From Rhizobium bangladeshense (GTDB lineage: Bacteria > Pseudomonadota > Alphaproteobacteria > Rhizobiales > Rhizobiaceae), in NCBI RefSeq assembly GCF_001662075.1, contig NZ_LYPL01000015.1:62001-126000 (forward strand): a DNA stretch of 64,000 nucleotides, given 5' to 3'. The notes under the pieces were generated by a model. That model was given only the letters and a program-made list of their open reading frames with translations, was not told the DNA's origin and searched no databases. Below, piece by piece: positions 51,995 to 60,120 of the stretch (position 1 is the first letter of the stretch; each line of letters opens with the position of its first letter). The position numbers were made by a program, and so were the translations under genes.

Positions 51995-52396
51995 TCATTT
52001 CGTCAGGTGCCCGGATCGGACGCGTTCTCCGGCGGAGTGTCCGTGCGATCCGAAGATATCGGCGAGCGTATCGAGCATCGTCCTCGCCGCGGCGGACTGA
52101 AGGGAATAATAGATCGTCTGAGCAACTCTTCGCGTCTGCACGAGTCCGTGTTCTCGAAGAATTGCCAGATGCTGCGAAGTCGACGATTGGCTCAATCCCA
52201 CTTCATCGGCCAGGTCGGTCACCGACACTTCTCCCTCGGTCAACAGATGCAGAATGTGCAGTCGTTTGGCGTTCCCCATGGCCGACAAGAAGGCTGCTTC
52301 GCTGTCGAAGGCGTTGGTTTCAGGGGAAGGCGTGGCTGACGATCGATTGTTCAGGCGTGATCTCCTCGCAAAATTCAAAGCTGGGCATGAGGTCAT
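51995..52396 (-). CDS. ArsR-family transcriptional regulator
   Basis: 133 residues from ATG 52396. The winged helix spans residues 30-110 (AFLSAMGNAKRLHILHLLTEG, LADEVGLSQSSTSQHLAIL, VQTRRVAQTIYYSL). No cysteine metal-binding box of ArsR or CadC type is visible, which suggests a non-metal or redox signal. It lies upstream of the nitroreductase and FMN reductase genes in the same orientation, which are its likely targets. Confidence 0.88.
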   Translation of the reverse strand: MTSCPALNFARRSRLNNRSSATPSPETNAFDSEAAFLSAMGNAKRLHILHLLTEGEVSVTDLADEVGLSQSSTSQHLAILREHGLVQTRRVAQTIYYSLQSAAARTMLDTLADIFGSHGHSAGERVRSGHLTK

Positions 52397-52565
52397 ATCC
52401 CTGAGCTTTAATTTAGAGATAACGCATGGGTGCGAAGCCGAAACCCACTGTCGGCGCCGCGTCGTCTTTTTTAACGCGAATCGGATACGGGGCGCATTAA
52501 ATGGACAGGCGGATCGTGTGGTAGGCCGGTATTCGTCGTCATTGGAAAGCATCAGGTAAAAGAGG

Positions 52566-53258
52566 CTAACGCGCGCCCGCCTGACGCATTTGTGCCGGCA
52601 ACGTTTCCCAGGCCCGGATCAGTTCGCCGATCGAGGCGGCCTCCATCTTGTGCATGACGTTGCTGCGATGCAGCTTCACCGTCACTTCGCTGATGCCAAG
52701 GTCGAAAGCGATCTGCTTGTTGAGACGTCCGCGCGCCACTTCGTGCAGAACTTCGCGCTCGCGCTGCGTCAGCGTCTCCAAACGCTTGATATTGCGCTTG
52801 GCGATCGCCGCTTCCGCCCGTCGTTCGCCGTCCATTGAAATGGCGGCGGTCACGGCATCAAGCAGCGTTTGATCCCGCGCCGGCTTCGTGAGGAAATCCA
52901 CGGCGCCAGCTTTCATCGCCTGGACGGTCATTGGGATATCGCCATGACCGGTCAGGAAGATGATCGGCTTGGCAATGCCGTTCTCGGCCAGGTGGCTCTG
53001 AAGGTGGAGACCGCTTGCTCCCGGCATGCGCACATCGAGGATCAGGCAGCCGGGTCTGTCCAATATATCCGCGTCGAGCAGTTCGCGGGTCGAAGCAAAG
53101 CTGACCGGCTGAAAACCGGCCGACAGGATCAGCTCCGACAGCGCCTCGCGAATGGAGGCGTCGTCGTCCACGATCATGACGAGCGGCTGATCCTCTTCAC
53201 ATCCGCGCTGCGCTGATAAAGATGCCGATCTACGAACGAACGGCTGGTCAACTCTCAT
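52566..53258 (-). CDS. FixJ/NarL-type response regulator
   Basis: 230 residues from ATG 53258 with GGAGG at about -10. An N-terminal extension of about 25 residues is followed by a receiver domain (VMIVDDDASIREAL, Asp in LILDVRMPGASG, Lys in DFLTKPARD) and a LuxR-type HTH (LTQREREVLHEVARGRLNKQ, EVTVKLHRSNVMHKM). Last gene of a four-gene signalling operon; its start is 1 base after the stop of the receiver-only gene. Confidence 0.92.
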   Translation of the reverse strand: MRVDQPFVRRSASLSAQRGCEEDQPLVMIVDDDASIREALSELILSAGFQPVSFASTRELLDADILDRPGCLILDVRMPGASGLHLQSHLAENGIAKPIIFLTGHGDIPMTVQAMKAGAVDFLTKPARDQTLLDAVTAAISMDGERRAEAAIAKRNIKRLETLTQREREVLHEVARGRLNKQIAFDLGISEVTVKLHRSNVMHKMEAASIGELIRAWETLPAQMRQAGAR

Positions 53259-53259
53259 G

Positions 53260-53637
53260 TCACCCTCCATCTCTCGATGTGTGCAAGGCATTGGCGATGG
53301 CCGCGATCAGGGCCTGGGCATCGAATGGCTTGCGGAAGAAGCCGCTGGCGCCTTGAGCGCGGCCCTGATCCGCGATCTCGTGGCGGCCCGTGATCAGGAA
53401 CACCGGCAACTCGGGACGCGATTTTTTCACCAGGTCACGAAGCTCGAAGCCGTCGATGCCAGGCATTCCAATATCTGTGATGAGCAGATCCAGGTCCGAC
53501 AGCCCGTTGACGAGCAGCGAGCCCGCCGACGAGAAGCCGCGGGCGACATACCCCGCCGATTCCAGAAGGTCGCTCATCGATTCCAGCAGTCTTGGATCGT
53601 CATCGACAATTGCCACGACATGTCTTGTCTTGTTCAT
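53260..53637 (-). CDS. Receiver-only response regulator
   Basis: 125 residues from ATG 53637; the upstream TTG 53643 is in frame but GGAGGG is spaced correctly for the ATG. A single receiver domain (VVAIVDDDPRLLESM, Asp55 in LITDIGMPGIDG, Lys in GFFRKPFD) without output domain. Such proteins act as phosphate shuttles or sinks. It is sandwiched between two FixJ-like regulators in the operon, so it may set how the kinase signal is divided. Confidence 0.9.
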   Translation of the reverse strand: MNKTRHVVAIVDDDPRLLESMSDLLESAGYVARGFSSAGSLLVNGLSDLDLLITDIGMPGIDGFELRDLVKKSRPELPVFLITGRHEIADQGRAQGASGFFRKPFDAQALIAAIANALHTSRDGG

Positions 53638-53639
53638 GT

Positions 53640-54281
53640 TCAATTCCCTCCCACCCGGCGCGAGTGGGTTATCGGTATTTCCAGTTTCTCGGCGATGCGC
53701 ACGAGGTCGGCGAGCGATGCCGCCGCCATCTTCTGCATCACGTTTCTTCTGTGGATCTGCAGCGTGACTTCGCTGATCCCCAGTTCTGCCGCCGCCTGCT
53801 TGTTGAGAAGGCCGCTGACGACGAGCGGCAGCACCTCGCGTTCGCGCGGCGTCAGGTCGAGATAGTGTCGTTTCAGCATGTCGAGCTCGGCGCGTCCCGA
53901 TCGCTTTTCCCGATCCTCGGCGAGTGCCGCATGAATTGCCTTCAAGAGGTCAGCGTCACTGAAAGGTTTGGTCAGAAAATCCACTGCGCCATGCTTGATC
54001 GCGCGCACGGAGGAGGGAATGTCGCCATGGCCGGTGATGAAGACGATCGGCGGATGGTCCCTGTCGGCGATCTGCCTCTGCAGATCGAGGCCGTTGATGT
54101 CGGGCAGCTCGATATCGAGGATGAGGCAGGCGGGCACATCGGGTTTGTCCGCTCTCACATAGTCGCCGGCCGATTCAAAGGCAACGGCGCGCATGCCGTG
54201 CGAGTCCAGCAGCTCGCCGAGCGCTTCGCGGATGCGTTCATCGTCATCGACGATAAAGACGATATGGTCATCGGCCGTCAT
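53640..54281 (-). CDS. FixJ-type response regulator
   Basis: 213 residues from ATG 54281, overlapping the kinase stop by ATGA. Receiver with IVFIVDDDERIREAL, Asp in LILDIELPDINGLD and Lys in DFLTKPFSD; LuxR HTH with LTPREREVLPLVVSGLLNKQ and EVTLQIHRRNVMQKM. Translational coupling makes it the primary partner of the kinase. It resembles the regulator at 52566 and the two probably arose by duplication. Confidence 0.92.
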   Translation of the reverse strand: MTADDHIVFIVDDDERIREALGELLDSHGMRAVAFESAGDYVRADKPDVPACLILDIELPDINGLDLQRQIADRDHPPIVFITGHGDIPSSVRAIKHGAVDFLTKPFSDADLLKAIHAALAEDREKRSGRAELDMLKRHYLDLTPREREVLPLVVSGLLNKQAAAELGISEVTLQIHRRNVMQKMAAASLADLVRIAEKLEIPITHSRRVGGN

Positions 54282-57200
54282 GGCGCCGCCTTCGTTTCTA
54301 TCGGCAAGGTGAAGATCAACGTTGCTCCGTGCGGATTGTTCTTCTCTGCCCACAATTGTCCGCCATGCAGCTCGACGATTGAGCGGCAGATCGCCAGACC
54401 CATGCCCATGCCGTGTTCCTTAGTCGTGAAGAAGGGGTCGAATATCTTCTCGGGAAACTCTATGCCCTGGCCGCGATCGCTGATCTCGGTCTGCAGCAGG
54501 TTGCCGACCTGATGGGCGCGGATTCCGACAATCCTGTCGTCTGCCGTGGCATCCATTGCCTCGATGCCGTTGCGGATAAGATTGATGAGAACCTGCTGGA
54601 TCTGGATACGGTCGATCGCAATGAATGGTAGGTTGGGATCGACCGCGAGGTCGATACGGGCGCGGCGACGCCACGCCTCGTCGGCCATGAGGTTGCGTGC
54701 TTCTTCGATGACGCCGGAGAGCGTCGTCTGGATCTTCCTGTCTGCGGATTGTTTGAACAGGGCGCGGATGCGGCTGACGACATCGGCGGCCGAATTGGCG
54801 TCGCGGATGATGCGCTCGACCGTCCGCTGCGCCCGCTCCATATTCGGGGGGTCGGCCATCAGCCAGCGCTGGCAGGCGTGCGAGTTCGCGACGACGGCTG
54901 CCAGCGGCTGGTTCACCTCGTGGGCGATCGAGGCCGAAAGCTCAGCAAGGCTCGCCACCTGGCTCGCCCGCGCAAGGCCCTCTCGAGCCTGACGCAGATC
55001 TTCCTCCGCCCGAACTTCAGCGTCGATATCGAGGCAGATGACATTCCATTGGACGATCACGCCTTCGGCATTGCGCATCGGCGCAGCGCGTGTCTCGACC
55101 CAGCGATATTCGCCATCGAACCGCCGCAAACGATGCCTGCGCGCATAGGGCTCGCCGGTGCGCAATGAACGGGCATAGTCCAATTTGACGCTCGCCACGT
55201 CGTCGGGATGAACGCCGGCGTCGAGCGTGCCGTCCAACCGGGTCTTTCCCTTGCCGTCCAGTTCTTCCAGCTTATAACCGAGGAAGTCGCGCAGCTGGGG
55301 GTTGCGGTATACCGGTTCTCCGTCGGGAGCCGCGCAATCGATCATTGCCGGCAGGGTTTCGACGATCTGCCAGAGCGAACGCTCCCTCTCGCGCAACTCC
55401 TCTTCGATGCGCAATTGATCGTCGATGTCATGCGTCAGGCCATACCACTGAATGATCCGCCCGCTCTCGTCCCTGAGCGGCTCGGCGCTGCCTTTGACCC
55501 AGCGATAGACGCCATCGGCGCGCCGCAGGCGATACTGCTTCGAGAAACGCTCGCCGGTGGCGAAGGAATGCTTCAGCGCCTCGGAAAGGCTCTCCGCGTC
55601 TTCGGGATGGATGGCGGCTTCTATTATGGCGGACAGCCGGTTCATGCCGGGCTTTTCTGTGTCTGCAATGTCCGGGCCGAGAAAATTGATCAGCCGCTTG
55701 TTGAAGAAAGTCGGCTCGCCATCCGCATTCAAGCGCCAGAGAAGGCTGGGGACGATGTCGACGAGCTGCGACAACTCCCGTTCCCGCTCGCGTAGGGCCT
55801 GTTGCGCACGTACTTCGTCATCAATATCGATCGCAGCGGCATACCACTGCACGATCGTTCCATTTTGATCCCGCAAGGGCTCTGCGCGCCCCTCCATCCA
55901 CCGATACGCGCCGTCTGCGTGGCGCCGGCGATACTTTATCGTATAGGGCTCGCCGGTCGCGAGCGCACGAGCGAGCACCTCGCGCATGCGAGGTCCATCA
56001 TCGGGATGCACGGTTGCTCCGATGATCACCGCCAAACGGCTGAGATCGCGTTTATCCCAGGCTGCGACATCATTCATCCCGATGGATTGCAGGGTGCGCC
56101 TGCTGAAGAAGGTTGGCTCGCCATTGGGCGCCATGCGGGCAATGTGAACCGGAACCATGTCGACGAGCTGTAAGAGTTCGCGCTCGCTGTCACGCAATGC
56201 CTCCAGCGCACGCACCTCTTCGTCGACATCGAGGGAAACGCCGTACCACTGCACGACCGTTCCGTCATCGTCGCGTCGCGGCTCCACTCTGCATTCGGCC
56301 CAGCGGTAGACGCCATCCTTCTCGCGCCAGCGGAACCGCATCGCAGTGCCGCTGCCGCTTTCAAAACAATTTTGCAGCGTGCGTGCGACGTCGGACGCAT
56401 CCTCGGGGTGGATCAGCTGCTGCAGCAGCTCTTCGATGCGTGGCTCGCTGAGAGCGTCGAAATCGGCGATGACGGCCCGGAAATGGTCCTGGTACCGCTT
56501 GTTGAAATAGGTCGCTCCGCCCGTAGGCTCCACGCTCCACACGCGGACCGGAACGGCATCGATCATCTGCTGCAGCTGCCGCTCGCTTTGTCTGAGTGCC
56601 TCTTCGGCGCGGACCTGATCGTCGATGTCGTGGCAAAGCCCATACCACTGGAGGATATTGCCCGCCTGATCCCGCAGCGGCTCGGCGCGGCTCGACATCC
56701 ATCGATAAGCGCCGTCGGCGCGGCGCAGCCGATAGCGCATGGCGAAGACCTCGCCGGTGACGAGGCAATGGTCGAGCGCTGTCTTGAATTCGCCTGCATC
56801 ATCGGGATGAACGATGGCTCGAAGGACCGCTTCCAGCCGGCTCATATCCGGCTTGTCAGAATCCGCCACGTCGAGGCCGAGGAAATCGACCATGCGCTTG
56901 TTGAAGAAGGTCGGCTCGCCCTCGGGCGTCAGTCGCCAGACGTGGCTCGGCACCATGTCCACGAGTTGCGAGAGCTCCCGTTCCCGTTCGCGCAAGGCGT
57001 CCACACTTTGTCGCAACGAAATCCCTGCCAGTTGATGCTGGCGGGATATGGCGGCGACGATGAGGGCCGAAAACGCCGAGATGGCCAGAAAAAGCTGCAG
57101 CATGACCTGCTTGTGTTTCTGGGATTCCGGACCGCCCGCGAATTGACCGGCGCCCGCTATCGTGAAGATCGCCGTAATCAGTGCCAGCAGCACGAGCGAT

Positions 57201-58003
57201 ACCGCCGCTCCCTTGAATTCGAAGCGGACCGCGGCCCAGAGAAGAGGCGGCATGATGATATAGGCGAAGGGAAGGTAGCCGCTCAGCGAAAGCGCGGCGA
57301 CGCCGAGAAAGATCAGCGCCAGGACGGCTGCTTCCACCCATTGCCCGGTCGATAGCTGGGTCTTACCGCGCCAGCTGTGGAAGAGAACCAGCGCCAGCGG
57401 CGCCACGATCAGGACACCGGTGGCGTCTCCAATCCACCATAAAGGCCAGGCCGTCAGGAAGGATTGCGACTGGATGCTGAACCAGGCAAGTGTGGCGCTT
57501 CCGATGGTCGCGCTGACGGCCGGCGCAATTCCGGCGCTGATGACGACGAATGCAACAACTTCCTGCAGGGTTTCGAGCCGGATCGGGGGCTTTAAAGTCC
57601 GGTTGACGAGCCATGCCGCGACGACCGCTTCGAGAGCGTTGCCGACATAGATCAGGAAGGCCGCAGCTTGCGGACTATGGAACCACAGGACATTGCTGAA
57701 CATCTCGCCCAGACAGCCTGCCAGTATCCACCACGGCCAGCTGGGCCGGGAGGCGAGGATGAGGGTGGCGATGAAAAGCCCGCCCGGAGGCCAGATGGAA
57801 ATGCCGGTTCCCGGCACGATCGCGAGCGACTGGGCGAAGCCGCAGGCGAGCACATAGGTGAGGAAGAAAAGCGTCAGACGCAGGAATGGCGGGCGGTGCG
57901 ACCAGACCCTCTCCATCAACCGCTCCGGCCGGACAGGCAAAGCCGGCGGGGCGTCAGTGTTTCCTACAGTAGTTGTTTTCCATTTCGGGGCCGGCGCGCT
58001 CAT
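54278..58003 (-). CDS. MASE1 - five PAS - histidine kinase
   Basis: 1241 residues from ATG 58003; start at 58030 (nine codons earlier) is possible as neither has a good ribosome site. An N-terminal MASE1-type membrane domain of about eight segments (FLTYVLACGFAQSLAIVPG, SIWPPGGLFIATLIL) is followed by five PAS-PAC units. Each starts with RERERELxQLVDxVP-like text and contains GEPTFFNKR-type strands and RADGxYRWxxxRAEPLRD PAC strands, at about 125-residue spacing. The HisKA is of the HEVNQPLAAV type (His in ASIAHEVNQPL) and HATPase_c ends FFTTKEHGMGMGLAI. It heads the operon of three response regulators downstream. The ligand is unknown; PAS here may bind haem, flavin or small molecules. Confidence 0.92.
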   Translation of the reverse strand: MSAPAPKWKTTTVGNTDAPPALPVRPERLMERVWSHRPPFLRLTLFFLTYVLACGFAQSLAIVPGTGISIWPPGGLFIATLILASRPSWPWWILAGCLGEMFSNVLWFHSPQAAAFLIYVGNALEAVVAAWLVNRTLKPPIRLETLQEVVAFVVISAGIAPAVSATIGSATLAWFSIQSQSFLTAWPLWWIGDATGVLIVAPLALVLFHSWRGKTQLSTGQWVEAAVLALIFLGVAALSLSGYLPFAYIIMPPLLWAAVRFEFKGAAVSLVLLALITAIFTIAGAGQFAGGPESQKHKQVMLQLFLAISAFSALIVAAISRQHQLAGISLRQSVDALRERERELSQLVDMVPSHVWRLTPEGEPTFFNKRMVDFLGLDVADSDKPDMSRLEAVLRAIVHPDDAGEFKTALDHCLVTGEVFAMRYRLRRADGAYRWMSSRAEPLRDQAGNILQWYGLCHDIDDQVRAEEALRQSERQLQQMIDAVPVRVWSVEPTGGATYFNKRYQDHFRAVIADFDALSEPRIEELLQQLIHPEDASDVARTLQNCFESGSGTAMRFRWREKDGVYRWAECRVEPRRDDDGTVVQWYGVSLDVDEEVRALEALRDSERELLQLVDMVPVHIARMAPNGEPTFFSRRTLQSIGMNDVAAWDKRDLSRLAVIIGATVHPDDGPRMREVLARALATGEPYTIKYRRRHADGAYRWMEGRAEPLRDQNGTIVQWYAAAIDIDDEVRAQQALRERERELSQLVDIVPSLLWRLNADGEPTFFNKRLINFLGPDIADTEKPGMNRLSAIIEAAIHPEDAESLSEALKHSFATGERFSKQYRLRRADGVYRWVKGSAEPLRDESGRIIQWYGLTHDIDDQLRIEEELRERERSLWQIVETLPAMIDCAAPDGEPVYRNPQLRDFLGYKLEELDGKGKTRLDGTLDAGVHPDDVASVKLDYARSLRTGEPYARRHRLRRFDGEYRWVETRAAPMRNAEGVIVQWNVICLDIDAEVRAEEDLRQAREGLARASQVASLAELSASIAHEVNQPLAAVVANSHACQRWLMADPPNMERAQRTVERIIRDANSAADVVSRIRALFKQSADRKIQTTLSGVIEEARNLMADEAWRRRARIDLAVDPNLPFIAIDRIQIQQVLINLIRNGIEAMDATADDRIVGIRAHQVGNLLQTEISDRGQGIEFPEKIFDPFFTTKEHGMGMGLAICRSIVELHGGQLWAEKNNPHGATLIFTLPIETKAAP

Positions 58004-58253
58004 AGTGGAACCGTAGTCCTGGTGCATCACAACCGCAACTCATGGAAACCCATACATTGCGCGGGTATGTAGCTGGATTTCGCGGCCGCTGGCGGGCTTC
58101 TCAATCTTTCCGATCAGACATCCTAGACCTTGGGTTGGCTGCGCTATGCCCTGCGTCTCGGATGTCCGACCTCGAGTATGATGGAAGGCGTCCGGCGTTC
58201 CGGTCATTCTCCGTCCGCGCGAGCATACAGGCGATGCAGCAGAGGAGGCTGAG

Positions 58254-59006
58254 ATGAAAATCATGGTAGCGGGAGCAAGCGGCCTCATCGGAACGCAACT
58301 GACGGCGGATCTACGGCGCTCGGGCCACGACGTCACGGCCGCATCTCTGTCGCTCGGCATCGATACGGTGACCGGCAAGGGCCTCGAAGCGGCAATGACA
58401 GGCGCTGAGGTCGTCGTCGACGTGACCAATGCTGCCTCCTTCGGCGACAATTCGGCGCTCGATTTCTTCAAGGCTTCGACGAAGAACCTGCTCGCGGCCG
58501 CGACGAAAACCGGCGTCCGGCACTATCTCGCGCTCTCCGTCGTGGGCACGCCGCGCCTTGTGGAAAGCGATTATTTCCGCGCCAAAGCGGTGCAGGAAAA
58601 TCTCATCCGGGCTTCAACCCGGCTCTACACGATCCTCCGCTCGACGCAGTTCTACGAATTCATCAACGGCGTGATCGACACCGGCGCCGAAGGCAGCGTC
58701 TTCCGCTTGCCACCGGCCCCGATGAGGCCGGTCGCGGCTCGGGAAGTCGCGGCATTCCTGGCGGAACTGGCAACCGGAGATCCCTTGGGGCATATCATCG
58801 AGATCGGCGGCCCCGAACAGTTCGGCATCGACGAAATCGCCCGGATCTATCTCGCCGCGAACGAAGACCAGCGGCAGGTGATAAGCGATCCTTCCACCCC
58901 GTATTTCGGGGTCGAACTGATGGGTGATGTGTTGCTGCCGCATGTCGGCGCGCGCGTGGCGACCCAAAAGCTCTCCGACTGGCTCTATCGATCGATGGCG
59001 GCTTAG
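58254..59006 (+). CDS. NmrA-like NAD(P)-binding protein (atypical SDR)
   Basis: 250 residues, ATG 58254. It has the Rossmann motif MVAGASGLIGTQL and the atypical-SDR pattern GVRHYLALSVVGTPRLVESDYF and TILRSTQFYEFING, with the YXXXK replaced. Such proteins are NAD(P)-dependent reductases, often of quinones or aldehydes, or redox sensors. It is divergent from the MASE1 kinase with a 250-base gap, and no partner gene follows. Confidence 0.88.
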   Translation: MKIMVAGASGLIGTQLTADLRRSGHDVTAASLSLGIDTVTGKGLEAAMTGAEVVVDVTNAASFGDNSALDFFKASTKNLLAAATKTGVRHYLALSVVGTPRLVESDYFRAKAVQENLIRASTRLYTILRSTQFYEFINGVIDTGAEGSVFRLPPAPMRPVAAREVAAFLAELATGDPLGHIIEIGGPEQFGIDEIARIYLAANEDQRQVISDPSTPYFGVELMGDVLLPHVGARVATQKLSDWLYRSMAA

Positions 59007-59082
59007 CGGCGAGCATGAGGCTCGAAATTCCGCTGCTGAGGTGAGTACTTTCCAAGAGAAAGTATGACAAAGGCGCTTGAAT

Positions 59083-59317
59083 ATGGCCATGATCGTTAGC
59101 GCGAAAGGGCAGGTGACTATCCCCCAAATCGGTGCGGGATATGCTCCGTATCGTCCCTGGCAGCAGGGTCGATTTTCACCGTGATACCGACGGCCGCGTC
59201 GTTCTCGTGCGCGCCGACGAGAAACGGCCGTCGAGCCGTTTGGAAGAGTTGCGCGGTCACGCTGGCAAAGGCCTTGATACCGATGCGATCATGGCTTTGA
59301 TGCGCGGCGAAACATGA
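59083..59317 (+). pseudogene. Frameshifted AbrB/VapB-type antitoxin
   Basis: Read from ATG 59083 it gives MAMIVSAKGQVTIP, the AbrB/SpoVT hairpin, then leaves the family frame. From 59126 the +1 frame continues KSVRDMLRIVPGSRVDFHRD and ends LDTDAIMALMRGET. A run of five C at 59121-59125 has one base too many. With four Cs the full 77-residue antitoxin would be restored. Either the gene is inactivated or the homopolymer length is a sequencing error. The stop overlaps the vapC stub as ATGA, so the original operon order is kept. Confidence 0.7.
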
Positions 59318-59332
59318 CGTTCATCGATACGA
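59314..59332 (+). pseudogene. VapC (PIN-domain) toxin stub
   Basis: ATG ACG TTC ATC GAT AC encodes MTFIDT, the invariant start of VapC toxins (usually MTFIDTNVLL). Only six codons remain before unrelated sequence begins at about 59331. The toxin has been cut off by a recombination or deletion junction, leaving the antitoxin without a partner. Confidence 0.6.
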
Positions 59333-59342
59333 TTGCGCATCC

Positions 59343-59843
59343 TTGGAACCCGTCGGGTCGATCGAGATGCGCAGCGTCACTTCGCCTTACGGTACGATCG
59401 AGGTCGAGACGAAGACATTCTCGAAGAAGGGCGACGACCTTGTCATCGATGACGAGGATTACCGTGCGGTACCGCCGTTCGAGGACGGCGCCACGCTCGA
59501 CGGCGAATGGGTCTATACCTTCGCCTTGAGCGGCATGACCGCCACCTCCTCCGGCTCGGTCGCCACAAGCCGTACCCTGGCGCTGCACAGCAACGGCACT
59601 TTCGAACGCACCGGCTGGTCCGCCGCCTCGATGACCAATGAAATCGGCGGATCGCAAACCGGTGTCAGCACATCAGGCAATCGGCCCGGCGCCAGCGGAC
59701 GCTACAGGCTTTCCGGCTATCGCCTCGACCTGACCGATACGAGCGGCAAGACGGAAAGCTTGAGCGTTTTCGAACCGGACAAGGGTTCCGATGGGCTTCT
59801 GGTGATCAACGGTCAGAACTACCTGAAAGATGACGGGCAATAG
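59343..59843 (+). CDS. Hypothetical protein, probably 5'-truncated
   Basis: Up to 166 residues if translated from TTG 59343; ATG 59367 (MRSVTSPYGTIEVETKTF) is an alternative. The body is beta-rich with GEWVYTFALSGMTATSSGS, a Thr/Ser-rich stretch and a lipocalin-like GRYRLSGYRLDLTDTSGK. The reading frame is open upstream to the vapC stub, and no ribosome site is seen, so this is probably the C-terminal part of a longer gene whose start was lost at the junction. The function is unknown. Confidence 0.4.
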   Translation: MEPVGSIEMRSVTSPYGTIEVETKTFSKKGDDLVIDDEDYRAVPPFEDGATLDGEWVYTFALSGMTATSSGSVATSRTLALHSNGTFERTGWSAASMTNEIGGSQTGVSTSGNRPGASGRYRLSGYRLDLTDTSGKTESLSVFEPDKGSDGLLVINGQNYLKDDGQ

Positions 59844-60063
59844 TCGGCCGGGGGCCTTTCAGTCCTGGCGGCGGGCCTCGCGAAAATCGATGAATTTCAT
59901 GTGCATAACGCGGGACGTCGGCCTTGCCTTCCAGCGCCTCGGCTTCTGCGAATCACCCGCCGATTTGTCCGCGCAACCATTGGATTTCCGGCCCGGTTTC
60001 GCGCGCCTCAACGCGCGTTTTGGTTAAGCATTTGTAATTCGGTCACGAATCGCGGCATATAGT

Positions 60064-60104
60064 AACTGCGCAACTGAAGCGCTTTCGTTCAAAATTGCGC
60101 AGTT
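60064..60104. repeat. Perfect inverted repeat upstream of repA
   Basis: AACTGCGCAA (60064-60073) and TTGCGCAGTT (60095-60104) are exact reverse complements with 21 bases between them. They lie in the 277-base gap before repA, which otherwise holds no gene, where RepA/RepB autoregulation of the repABC promoter occurs in related plasmids. The second arm ends 16 bases before the repA start. It may be an operator or a partition-type site. Confidence 0.55.
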
Positions 60105-60120
60105 GCCTGGGAAAACGATC

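Noticed and set aside
54278..58003. Internal similarity blocks that might be a repeat element.
   Set aside because: They are five PAS-PAC domains within one reading frame.
59830..60027. Short frame before repA.
   Set aside because: No ribosome site, no family, and it occupies the regulatory gap upstream of repA.
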